From contig NZ_SJSY01000066.1 in NCBI RefSeq assembly GCF_004352915.1, positions 122,104 to 186,103 on the forward strand: 64,000 nucleotides of DNA. The letters are read 5' to 3'. Origin of the DNA: Flavobacterium zhairuonense. GTDB taxonomy: Bacteria; Bacteroidota; Bacteroidia; Flavobacteriales; Flavobacteriaceae. Every line of letters begins with the position of its first letter. The stretch's first letter is position 1. Both the position numbers and the translations under genes were made by a program. This document shows, piece after piece, positions 43,132 through 51,301 of the stretch. The notes beneath the pieces were generated by a model that saw only the letters and a list, made by a program, of their open reading frames with translations, was not told the DNA's origin and ran no database searches.

Positions 43132-43172
43132 AACCCGGTAATCCTTAAGCTTTAGGATACCGGGTTTTCTTT
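43132..43172 (+). terminator. Terminator of the acyltransferase gene
   Basis: AACCCGGTATCCT-like stem (AACCCGGTAATCCTT against AGGATACCGGGTTTT) followed by T-run. Confidence 0.85.
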
Positions 43173-43209
43173 TGAACTAAAATAACCCCTTATTTTTATT
43201 CAAAAAATC

Positions 43210-43314
43210 TTATCTGTGAATGATTTTTTCAGAAATAAATCGCAATACTTTTTTAAACTTCAATTTGGTTTTTCTGCGGTTTTTATTGTACAACACTTCA
43301 ATTTTCTCTTTCAT
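43210..43314 (-). CDS. Possible 34-residue basic protein
   Basis: Starts MKEKIEVLYNKNRRKTKL and continues KFKKVLRFISEKIIHR before TAA. It is strongly basic with about 12 Lys/Arg in 34 residues, and lies in an otherwise gene-free 500-bp gap between an acyltransferase and recA. A basic helical peptide could bind RNA, DNA or membrane. Short frames arise by chance, so this is tentative. Confidence 0.3.
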   Translation of the reverse strand: MKEKIEVLYNKNRRKTKLKFKKVLRFISEKIIHR

Positions 43315-43610
43315 GATTAAAAACATTAAGGATTGATAATAAAGAGTTTGGTTAGAACTCAAGTTAACGTCACAATATATAGAGAACTAAAAATGAAAAA
43401 GGTTGCGTGCGATAGGAATTTTTTTCTTAAAAAGAATAAAAACCCGCCAGCACCAAACTAAACCGACGGATTTTTATTAAAACAAATCAACCAAATTCAT
43501 TCTAAAAATTTAAGAAAGGCACTTATGGCGATGCCAATAAATTTTATAATTACTTATTAGATGCGGTTTTTTTGAAATGGTTGCGTCGATTTTTAATATT
43601 TTTTTAAAAG
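43315..43610. other. Gap upstream of the recA terminator
   Basis: About 300 bp. Contains a hairpin near 43438-43480 (AAAACCCGCC ... GACGGATTTTT, with a wobble pair) reading as a minus-strand terminator. No gene beyond the possible 34-residue frame is seen. Confidence 0.4.
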
Positions 43611-43645
43611 AAAAACCCGGAAGTATTTAAACTCCCGGGTTTTTG
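43611..43645 (-). terminator. Terminator of recA
   Basis: AAAACCCGGAAGT and ACTCCCGGGTTTT pair; the minus-strand transcript ends in a T-run 40-70 nt past the recA stop. Confidence 0.8.
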
Positions 43646-43681
43646 AAAATATAAATCTGTATTATTCAGATTTTGAAAGAT

Positions 43682-44689
43682 TTAAGCGTTTGCTAATTCT
43701 TTCATATGTTCTTTAATTTTAGCTTCTAATTCATCAGCTAATTCTGGATTATCTTTTATTAGAGCTTTAACGGCATCACGTCCTTGACCTAATTTTGTGT
43801 CACCATAGCTAAACCATGATCCCGCTTTTTTAACGATATCGAATTCAACAGCAAGATCAAGAATTTCTCCAGTTTTAGAAACACCTTCACCGTACATAAT
43901 GTCGAATTCAGCAGTTTTAAATGGCGGAGCAACTTTGTTTTTAACGATTTTGACTTTAGTTCTATTTCCAATTACGTTTTCACCGTCTTTGATTTGAGCA
44001 GAACGACGAATATCTAAACGTACAGAAGCGTAGAATTTCAATGCGTTACCACCGGTTGTCGTTTCTGGATTTCCAAACATAACCCCAATTTTTTCACGTA
44101 ATTGGTTAATGAAGAAAACGGTACAATTTGTTTTGCTGATAGTTCCAGTAAGTTTTCTTAAAGCTTGAGACATCAAACGTGCGTGAAGACCCATTTTTGA
44201 ATCTCCCATTTCGCCTTCAATTTCGCTTTTTGGAGTTAACGCAGCAACCGAGTCAATTACCACAATATCAATTGCTCCAGAACGGATTAAGTTTTCCGCA
44301 ATTTCTAATGCTTGCTCTCCGTTGTCTGGTTGTGAAATGATTAAATTTTCAATATCTACGCCTAATTTTTCAGCATAGTTTCTATCAAAAGCATGTTCAG
44401 CATCAATAAAAGCGGCAATTCCGCCTGCTTTCTGTGCTTCAGCTATTGCATGCAATGTCAAAGTAGTCTTACCAGACGATTCTGGACCGTATATTTCAAT
44501 AATTCTTCCTTTCGGGTATCCATTTACCCCAAGCGCTAAATCAACGCCAAGTGAGCCAGAAGAAATCGTTTCTACTTCCACAATGGCTCTGTCGCCCATT
44601 TTCATTACGGTTCCTTTTCCGTAGGTTTTGTCAAGTTTATCAAGCGTTAATTGTAACGCTTTTAATTTGGCTTCTTTGTCTGAACTCAT
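43682..44689 (-). CDS. recA: Recombinase RecA
   Basis: 335 residues, normal length. Walker [12 protein letters not shown] at residues 68-78 and Walker B ([12 protein letters not shown]), plus the L2 loop region ([14 protein letters not shown]). RecA forms filaments on single-stranded DNA, drives strand exchange and triggers LexA self-cleavage. The region upstream has no visible LexA-type box that I can name. It has its own terminator. Confidence 0.98.
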   Translation of the reverse strand: MSSDKEAKLKALQLTLDKLDKTYGKGTVMKMGDRAIVEVETISSGSLGVDLALGVNGYPKGRIIEIYGPESSGKTTLTLHAIAEAQKAGGIAAFIDAEHAFDRNYAEKLGVDIENLIISQPDNGEQALEIAENLIRSGAIDIVVIDSVAALTPKSEIEGEMGDSKMGLHARLMSQALRKLTGTISKTNCTVFFINQLREKIGVMFGNPETTTGGNALKFYASVRLDIRRSAQIKDGENVIGNRTKVKIVKNKVAPPFKTAEFDIMYGEGVSKTGEILDLAVEFDIVKKAGSWFSYGDTKLGQGRDAVKALIKDNPELADELEAKIKEHMKELANA

Positions 44690-44852
44690 ATCTTTTTAAA
44701 TTATCTTAATTGATTTTTTGGCTTTCAAAATAGTACTAAAAAATAAGAAATAACTTTCTTATTACTATTTAACTGAACTTGTGAATTGCAAAACTAGTTC
44801 TTTTTTTCGGAGTTTGGTTGCTCCAAATTGTTCCAAATTGTCACAAATTTGA

Positions 44853-45362
44853 TTACAAAAACAAAGCTTTTAATTCTGTTGCTTCTGATGGTTTCATTTT
44901 TCCTGCAAGCACTAAACTCAACTGTTTGCGACGCAAGGCAGCATCAAAACGTTGGATTTCAAGCTCAGTTTCTGGAACAATCGCTGGAACTTCAACAGGT
45001 CTTCCAGTATCATCAACAGCAACAAAAGTGTAGATTGCTTCGTTTGCTTTGGTTCTGCTTCCAGATTCGCGGTCTTCAACCCAAACGTCAATGTAAACTT
45101 CCATCGAGCTTTTGAAAGATCTTGAAACTTTAGCTTCGACAGTAACAACGCTTCCTAGCGAAATTGCTCTATTGAAAGCAACGTGATTTACAGAAGCTGT
45201 AACTACAATGCGGCGTGAGTGCCTGCGTGCCGCAATACTTGCTGCACGATCCATTCGGGCAAGCAATTCGCCACCAAAAAGATTGTTTAAAGGATTTGTT
45301 TCGCTCGGTAAAACTAAATCAGTTAAAATAGTTATAGATTCTGAAGGATGTTTTGAATTCAT
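44853..45362 (-). CDS. Acyl-CoA thioesterase (YciA-like hot-dog)
   Basis: 169 residues. LVLPSETNPLNNLFGGELLARMDRAASIAARRHSRRIVVTASVNHVAFNRAISLGSVVTVEAKV is the hot-dog core of YciA/BACH-type thioesterases; the Asn and Gly-Gly-Asp/Glu-type site around GGELLARMD fits. It cleaves acyl-CoA to free acid and CoA. Same strand as the DoxX-like and holB-like genes upstream, 30 bp apart; possibly one operon ending before recA. Confidence 0.88.
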   Translation of the reverse strand: MNSKHPSESITILTDLVLPSETNPLNNLFGGELLARMDRAASIAARRHSRRIVVTASVNHVAFNRAISLGSVVTVEAKVSRSFKSSMEVYIDVWVEDRESGSRTKANEAIYTFVAVDDTGRPVEVPAIVPETELEIQRFDAALRRKQLSLVLAGKMKPSEATELKALFL

Positions 45363-45392
45363 TTTTTGTAAAATTATAATTAAGCGCGCTGA

Positions 45393-45776
45393 TTAATTCA
45401 GCCAATAAACAGCCATAACGGCTGGTATAAAATAGATTACAATGGTTCTTGCGCCATCGTAATCCTTTGCAAGTCTTTGTCCGAAAAGCATCATCAATAA
45501 ACTGATGCATGAAAAAATTGCACCATAAAAACCAAATTCGCGTCCGCTGTTTAATGCGATTTGAATGGCGCCAACAACAGATAAAATTCCTGAAATTAAT
45601 TCGAGAATAAGTAAATGCATGAGCGCTAAAGGGACTTGGTTTTTTAATGGTGTTTTGGCAAAATGTTCTTTAAGCCAGTTTACATTATCTTTCCAATAAA
45701 AAATCTTTTCATAGCCTGATTGTAAAAACGTTATGGCTAAAAATACTAATAATAAAATAGAGGCAACATTATTCAT
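45393..45776 (-). CDS. DoxX-like membrane protein
   Basis: 127 residues with four membrane helices (SILLLVFLAITFLQSGYEK, LALMHLLILELISGILSVVG, FYGAIFSCISLLMMLFGQ and TIVIYFIPAVMAVYWLN). The layout and the FLQSGYEK start fit the DoxX family, whose members relate to quinone/redox or sulphur chemistry; the function here is unknown. It lies 8 bp downstream of the delta-prime gene. Confidence 0.75.
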   Translation of the reverse strand: MNNVASILLLVFLAITFLQSGYEKIFYWKDNVNWLKEHFAKTPLKNQVPLALMHLLILELISGILSVVGAIQIALNSGREFGFYGAIFSCISLLMMLFGQRLAKDYDGARTIVIYFIPAVMAVYWLN

Positions 45777-45783
45777 TTGAGGA

Positions 45784-46932
45784 CTATTTTTTGTGGATTA
45801 AACGAGTCAGTTTTATAGATAAATCGGTTAGGATTATTTTTGCATTTCCGTTTCTTTCAATGTGATACATTGCATCTGAAAGCTCTTTGAAAATTTCGTG
45901 AATGTTGTTTCCGTTTACAAAAGGCGCAAAATTTTCAAGTTTGAATTTGTCCACTTTTGGTTCAATGTAAACTAAGCTCGGAGTTTGATAATTCAGCAAT
46001 AAAGCCTGACGAAACATTTCGATGCAAAATTGGATGAATTTTTTCTGGCTTTCGCGTCCAAGACCTGCAATTTCTTCACTCCAAGAAATCAAATCCTGAA
46101 TTGCGGCGGCATTTCCTTTAGCTCTAAAAGCGGCTCGAACCCAGTTTACAAACCATTGTTCGAAAGGATATTCGGAGTCATCTTCTTTTAGCAAATGCAT
46201 TGCTTTGTTGAAGTTTCCTTGTGCCTGATGCGCAATTTTTTTTGCTAAATTCGAATCAATATTTTCACGTAAAACCAAGGCATCTGCAATGACTTTTTCC
46301 GGAAGTCCGTTAAAGTGAATTACCTGACAACGAGAGCGAATGGTTTGAATAATATCTTCTTCATTTTCAGAAATCAGAAGGAAAATGGTTTTGTCTGAAG
46401 GTTCTTCAAGTAGTTTTAAAAGTTTATTTGAAGCCGCAATATTCATTTTATCGGCCATCCAAATGATCATGATTTTATAACCACCTTCGTATGATTTCAG
46501 CGAAAGCGATTTTAAAACTTCTTGAGCATCTTCAACTCTAATTTCGCCCTGTTTATTTTGAACGCCTAGAATTTTGTACCAGTCAAATAATCCTCCGTAA
46601 GGCATTTCCTGAACAAATGTTCGCCAATCCTGAATAAAATCTAGACTTTTTGGTTTTGTTTTGACATCTTCGGTCGTTACTGTTGGATAAATGAAGTGAA
46701 GATCTGGATGTGAAATGTTTTGAAATTTCAAATTGCAGGAATCATTTCCATTTTCGTTTTCGTTACCCGTATTGTTGCACAAAATATACTGCGCATAAGC
46801 GATTGCGGTTGACAAAGTGCCGCTTCCTTCTGGCCCAACAAATAATTGCGCATGCGGAATTCGTCCTGAAGATGCACTTTTTATCAAGTGACTTTTGATA
46901 TAATCTTGACCTAAAATTTGAGAAAATTGCAT
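45784..46932 (-). CDS. holB: DNA polymerase III delta-prime subunit
   Basis: 382 residues. The clamp-loader AAA+ start ILGQDYIKSHLIKSASSGRIPHAQLFVGPEGSGTLSTAIAYAQ is visible; the P-loop lacks its lysine (GSGTLS), as in the inactive delta-prime. The SRC motif (TIRSRCQVIHF, about 195-205) and the Walker B-like IMIIWMADKM are kept. Delta-prime is a structural part of the clamp loader at the fork. A TATCTTTG element on the minus strand (46937-46944) lies 4 bp before the ATG, so the mRNA may be leaderless. Confidence 0.9.
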   Translation of the reverse strand: MQFSQILGQDYIKSHLIKSASSGRIPHAQLFVGPEGSGTLSTAIAYAQYILCNNTGNENENGNDSCNLKFQNISHPDLHFIYPTVTTEDVKTKPKSLDFIQDWRTFVQEMPYGGLFDWYKILGVQNKQGEIRVEDAQEVLKSLSLKSYEGGYKIMIIWMADKMNIAASNKLLKLLEEPSDKTIFLLISENEEDIIQTIRSRCQVIHFNGLPEKVIADALVLRENIDSNLAKKIAHQAQGNFNKAMHLLKEDDSEYPFEQWFVNWVRAAFRAKGNAAAIQDLISWSEEIAGLGRESQKKFIQFCIEMFRQALLLNYQTPSLVYIEPKVDKFKLENFAPFVNGNNIHEIFKELSDAMYHIERNGNAKIILTDLSIKLTRLIHKK

Positions 46933-46936
46933 GAAG

Positions 46937-46944
46937 CAAAGATA
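46937..46944 (-). promoter_or_regulatory. -7 element adjoining the holB start
   Basis: Minus-strand TATCTTTG ends 4 bp before the start codon (46930-46932). A transcript starting about 6 nt downstream would have no leader. Confidence 0.45.
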
Positions 46945-47304
46945 TAAGAAAATGATGTAGGCAAAAATTTTAGATTAAAAGATTATGAGTTGTATTTTGA
47001 GTGAAAAATGTTGAGTGTTTTTTTAATTAAAAATGCGTTTGTGTCAATTTAGTTTTGTTAATAAATTACTTCAAGCTAGTAGATATGAAGACTTTTTTGT
47101 TAATATTTTTTTGCCAAAAACGGTAAACGTAATGTTTTTTTAGTTATTTAATGATAGAAATTCGGTTGTTTTTATAGCCTTTATCTTACGGTTTTGATTT
47201 TAACAAATTTAACAAAACGCTCGTTAAAACGCACATTTTCTCGACATACGACTGGTTTTTAAGGTTTTTTTAAGTTTTTTTTTTGAAAAAACAAATCAAT
47301 AAAG

Positions 47305-47334
47305 TTGCGATTTAAGTTAATTTATATATTTTTG
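47305..47334 (+). promoter_or_regulatory. Promoter of the first spr-locus gene
   Basis: TTG at 47305-47307, 19-bp spacer, TATTTTTG at 47327-47334, 32 bp before the ATG at 47367. It fits the Bacteroidota consensus. Confidence 0.6.
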
Positions 47335-47366
47335 TTTGCATGAACAACCAATTATAAATCGAATCT

Positions 47367-47819
47367 ATGAAAGGGAAAATTATTTTATTAAGTACACTTT
47401 TTTTCTTGACAACTGCAGCTGTTTCAGCACAGGCAAAAAATGCTCCAAGAAGTATCATTAGTACAACAGCTCTTATCAGAAAATACCATGATCAAAAAGA
47501 ATTGAGTGGTATGCAAAAGGGAGAACTTTTGGAATTATACATTGAGCGTATTAAAGTTTTAGTGAAAACCCTTCCGTACATTGCTTTGGTTACAAAACCA
47601 GGAGTTACCATGGCCGATTTAGGTATTCCAGACGATAGTGAGCACAAAAAAGTATTAGATGCGCAAGCAGTTGGTACTACAACTTTCTTGGACACAACTG
47701 TTGATTTCCAAAGAAAGATGATGCCTTACTCTGATAAAGGAAACTTGATCGCGGCGATTTTATTTTACGAAAGCACATTGAAATCATTACACGAGTTCAA
47801 CGATTTGAACGAAATGTAA
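47367..47819 (+). CDS. Small secreted protein ahead of the spr locus
   Basis: 150 residues, signal peptide KIILLSTLFFLTTAAVSAQ. The rest is helical (STTALIRKYHDQKELSGMQKGELLELYIERIKVLVKTLPYIALV). No catalytic motif. In F. johnsoniae the operon with sprC, sprD and sprB also begins with a few small genes of unknown role, so this may be its counterpart. A terminator-like hairpin (47908-47961) lies before the next gene. Confidence 0.7.
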   Translation: MKGKIILLSTLFFLTTAAVSAQAKNAPRSIISTTALIRKYHDQKELSGMQKGELLELYIERIKVLVKTLPYIALVTKPGVTMADLGIPDDSEHKKVLDAQAVGTTTFLDTTVDFQRKMMPYSDKGNLIAAILFYESTLKSLHEFNDLNEM

Positions 47820-47907
47820 TAAAAAATTATATTTTTAAAACCTCTTTTAATCTGTTTACGTAGATGATTTAGATTTTCGAAAAACATTTAAGAGAGTAAT
47901 AAAAAAT

Positions 47908-47961
47908 AACTCGTTCTCGATGTGTTCTGAATTATTTCAGAAAAATCGAGATGAGTTTTTT
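47908..47961 (+). terminator. Terminator/attenuator-like hairpin inside the spr locus
   Basis: AACTCGTTCTCGAT pairs with ATCGAGATGAGTT, with an inner TTCTGA/TCAGAA stem, followed by a T-run. It could cap the upstream small gene while allowing read-through to the downstream genes. Confidence 0.6.
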
Positions 47962-48008
47962 CATTTACGCATACCCAAATTTATTATTAACCCTAATACC
48001 CCCTTATC

Positions 48009-49298
48009 ATGAAAAAAATTACTCAAATGATCTGCGTTCTTTTGACAGTTACTAGTATGAGTGCTCAGCAAGAGAAAGGAATTATGGGCTACAACAATTG
48101 GTTGAATAACTGGACCGAATTTAAGCCTAACAAAGTAGAGTATGGAGAAGCAAATCAAATTTTAGCAGGAAACATTTCTGTTAATACTAAATTGCTGAAG
48201 AGGAATGTTTATGTTTTGCAAGGCAACGTTTATGTTACTAACAACGCGGTTTTAACAATCGAACCTGGAACTTTAATTATTGGTGATTTCGAAACTAAAG
48301 GAACATTGGTAGTTACAAAAGGTGCACAAATTATTGCTGATGGTTTAGAAACAGATCCAATCGTATTTACTTCAAACAGAAGCCAGAAAAAAGCTGGTGA
48401 CTGGGGAGGAGTTGTACTTCTTGGTGATGCACCAATCAATAAATTTGGAGGTGTTGGTTCTTACAACATGGATTTAGATCCAAGTTTAACTACTTATGGA
48501 GGTGATAACGTAAACGGAAATTCAGGCGTTTTAAGATTTGTTAGAATCGAATTCGCAGGAAAAAAAGTTAAAGGTGTAGATACTTTCAATGGTTTGACTG
48601 TTGCTGGTGTTGGTGCTAAAACTATTTTAGATAACGTTATGGTAAGCTACTCTGGTGGTGACTCATTTGCTTTCTTTGGAGGTGATGTAAATGCTACTAA
48701 ATTAGTTTCTTACAAATCAATCAACGACGATTATAAATTTACTCAAGGTGTTCAATGTCGTTTATTCAACTCATTGGCAGTTAGATCATCTTATTTATCT
48801 TCAAACAAAGATGGATCTCGTTGTATGGAGGTAAAATCTTTCGAAAAGAAAAGCGAAACAGATTTTACTAAAAAAACAACACTTGTTGTTGCAACAAATA
48901 TTACAATGTTAAATGACAGCGATAACATCAAAGCTGATATTCAAGCAGGTTTAGTAAAAGAGGCAATTTATGTTGCTGAAACTGCATCTCTTGAAATGAA
49001 GCGTACTGTAATTTCTGGATTTAACCCGGCCGTTTTGCTAGACAGTAAAACTGAAATCAATGATGCCAACCTTAAAAAAATCAAATTTGAGGAAATGTAT
49101 TTCAACTTATGTAATGGAAATATCTTTACAGAGTACAATTCTAACAATGAAGATTTAGAGAGCTGGTATGGAAACAGCGTGTTCTTTAACGTGATGTCAC
49201 AAAGTGATAACAAAGAAACTTTCATTGATATTTACAATCCTAAGAAACCAGATTTCAGATTACAATTAGGAAAAATTACAGCATCTAGCGGAAAATAG
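48009..49298 (+). CDS. Secreted beta-helix-like protein of the spr locus
   Basis: 429 residues with a signal peptide (MKKITQMICVLLTVTSMSAQQ). Residues about 55-240 have the repeated short-strand pattern of parallel beta-helices (NVYVLQGNVYVTNNAVLTIEPGTLIIGDFETKGTLVVTKGAQIIADG, later GDWGGVVLLGDAP). No T9SS tail is obvious. Its place directly ahead of sprC-like and sprD-like genes suggests a role in SprB export or anchoring, which is an inference. Confidence 0.75.
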   Translation: MKKITQMICVLLTVTSMSAQQEKGIMGYNNWLNNWTEFKPNKVEYGEANQILAGNISVNTKLLKRNVYVLQGNVYVTNNAVLTIEPGTLIIGDFETKGTLVVTKGAQIIADGLETDPIVFTSNRSQKKAGDWGGVVLLGDAPINKFGGVGSYNMDLDPSLTTYGGDNVNGNSGVLRFVRIEFAGKKVKGVDTFNGLTVAGVGAKTILDNVMVSYSGGDSFAFFGGDVNATKLVSYKSINDDYKFTQGVQCRLFNSLAVRSSYLSSNKDGSRCMEVKSFEKKSETDFTKKTTLVVATNITMLNDSDNIKADIQAGLVKEAIYVAETASLEMKRTVISGFNPAVLLDSKTEINDANLKKIKFEEMYFNLCNGNIFTEYNSNNEDLESWYGNSVFFNVMSQSDNKETFIDIYNPKKPDFRLQLGKITASSGK

Positions 49299-49399
49299 AT
49301 AAGTTTCGATTTTTATTTCAGAGCGTAAATTTTATTAATAAAGTCCCCAGACACAATTTATGTTAGTCTCGTCAAGGACCAAATAAAGATCAAGACATA

Positions 49400-49816
49400 A
49401 TGGCCCCATCTATAAAAAAATATTTTATTTATATTATATTTTTGGTTTCGCCTATAGCAGTTTTAAATGCACAAAGTAAATCAGGAAACACTACTGTTTC
49501 TGCTGATACTAATGGCATCGCATTGGCGTGTAATAACAACCAAAAAACCGAAACGGCTGATACAACAGTGATCAGCAAATTAGAGAATTCTAATCAGTTA
49601 GCAGTGGAGCTATCCATCCCCAAGGATAGCTTTGCTATGGCTAGTGATGCGAACGATCAAAAAACTTCAGAGTGCAAAGAAAATTCATCGATTACAGCTT
49701 CTTATTCTGTTCTTGCGAAGGACATTATTGAGAACTATAAATATGATTTTTCTGAAACATTCATCGATATCTTGTTTTTTGAAAATATAGACTTAGCAAG
49801 AACTAGAACTATATGA
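49400..49816 (+). CDS. Short secreted protein upstream of sprC
   Basis: 138 residues, signal peptide (YFIYIIFLVSPIAVLNAQ), then Ser/Thr/Asn/Lys-rich and low in strong secondary structure. I do not recognise a family. Its stop overlaps the ATG of the sprC-like gene as ATGA, so the two are translationally coupled. The match to the small gene before F. johnsoniae sprC is positional only. Confidence 0.65.
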   Translation: MAPSIKKYFIYIIFLVSPIAVLNAQSKSGNTTVSADTNGIALACNNNQKTETADTTVISKLENSNQLAVELSIPKDSFAMASDANDQKTSECKENSSITASYSVLAKDIIENYKYDFSETFIDILFFENIDLARTRTI

Positions 49817-51300
49817 TTCAGAAAACTACGCTATCTGTAATCCGATTTATTGCATTTTTTAGTATTTTGTTTTGTACTAAAACGAATACGTATGCCCAAA
49901 CGATAGTGCCCCAGCAATTAAATTTTGATAGGATTTGTGCTGGGCTTATCATTGATGGCGCTCCTTTTAATCAATATGCGGCTACTTTTAGTTATGTAGA
50001 TTTTCCAGCTGGAACAACTTTTGAAGTAGAACTTTCTGATGATGCAGGGAATTTTACAACCCCTACAGCTACAACAAAAATCTCATTTACAGATGATCCT
50101 ACATTAAAGCAACAAACAATTCGATTTGCTGTTCCAACCAATTTAAAAGGATCTGATATTTACAGCTTACGTGTAAAAAGTAATACAGCAACTCCTGTCT
50201 ATAGTTTGCGATTTAAAAATCTTGCAAACAACACCTCTTTCCCAGCATATTATAGTACTTATGTGAGTTCATTTTATATTAATGAAAAATCACCTACTGC
50301 GACAATTTGTTCAGGAGGAAGTATTTCACTTTCTGTTTATAATCCAACACCAAATGATGCTCCTTCGTCTCCGGCTAATTATCCAAATCTAAAGTACAAA
50401 TGGTATAAAGATGATGTTTTGATTAATGGACAAAGCGGTACAACGTTACTAGTAAATTCAATTGGAACCTATTACGCAAAATTAGATTATGGATTATGTT
50501 CAGAAGATAATTTAAGCTCAAATCGTGTTACTGTTACAGCCTCTGGATCTGGTTCATCAGTTACAATTGCATCAAGTTTAGGTAATCCGTTTTGTGCAAG
50601 CGGTACAGGAACAGTTTTAACGGCGACTTCAGGAAATAGTTACGTTTGGAAAAAAAATGGAACCGTAATAGCAGGAGCAACAAGTCGCAGTTATGCCACA
50701 AACGAAGCGGCAATTTACACGGTTGATGTTGACTTTGGAGGATGTAAAGCAACAGGAACAATTGATCTTAAAGGAAACAACTTTACAGCATCATTAAATG
50801 TCCCAGAAACGAATGTTATTGCCCCAGACGAAACATTAAGCGTTACGGTGACTACAAATGCTGTGAATCCTACTTTCCAGTGGTTTTTAGGAAGTACAGT
50901 TATTGCAGGTGCTACAACCAATACTTATTTGGTTTCAAGCCCGGGAGATTATAAAGTAAAAATAAGCCAAGCATCTGGATGTACAGTTGAGCAAGAATTG
51001 TCATTTAAGGTTACATATGATGGTCCAATTGCTTCAGTAGAAAAAATTCCAAATATCATAAGTTTAAGCGCAAGTCAGTATCCTTATAATTTTTGGGATA
51101 TTCCGAGTGAATACAAAAACCCCGAAACTAGTGTTAAAATAATTAGTTCAAACGGAGACATGGTGCTTGATGTTGTCAACTATCAAGGCGATTGGCCCCC
51201 GTCTGGATCAATTGATATTAAAAATGTAAATCCAGTTTATTACTATGTCATTCATTCCGACACAGGTGAAAAGAAAGGATCAATAACCCTGATAAAATAA
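49813..51300 (+). CDS. sprC: SprC-like gliding-motility protein
   Basis: 495 residues with a signal peptide. Tandem Ig-like segments follow, each with a C...W/Y-type strand pattern such as YKWYKDDVLINGQSGTTLLVN. The last ~85 residues (EKIPNIISLSASQYPYNFWDIPSEYKNPETSVKIISSNGDMVLDV) resemble a type B T9SS C-terminal domain, though the usual NGDGxND stretch is changed. In F. johnsoniae SprC is needed for normal spreading and for SprB display. Symbol assigned from order and type, not by search. Confidence 0.65.
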   Translation: MIQKTTLSVIRFIAFFSILFCTKTNTYAQTIVPQQLNFDRICAGLIIDGAPFNQYAATFSYVDFPAGTTFEVELSDDAGNFTTPTATTKISFTDDPTLKQQTIRFAVPTNLKGSDIYSLRVKSNTATPVYSLRFKNLANNTSFPAYYSTYVSSFYINEKSPTATICSGGSISLSVYNPTPNDAPSSPANYPNLKYKWYKDDVLINGQSGTTLLVNSIGTYYAKLDYGLCSEDNLSSNRVTVTASGSGSSVTIASSLGNPFCASGTGTVLTATSGNSYVWKKNGTVIAGATSRSYATNEAAIYTVDVDFGGCKATGTIDLKGNNFTASLNVPETNVIAPDETLSVTVTTNAVNPTFQWFLGSTVIAGATTNTYLVSSPGDYKVKISQASGCTVEQELSFKVTYDGPIASVEKIPNIISLSASQYPYNFWDIPSEYKNPETSVKIISSNGDMVLDVVNYQGDWPPSGSIDIKNVNPVYYYVIHSDTGEKKGSITLIK

Positions 51301-51301
51301 A

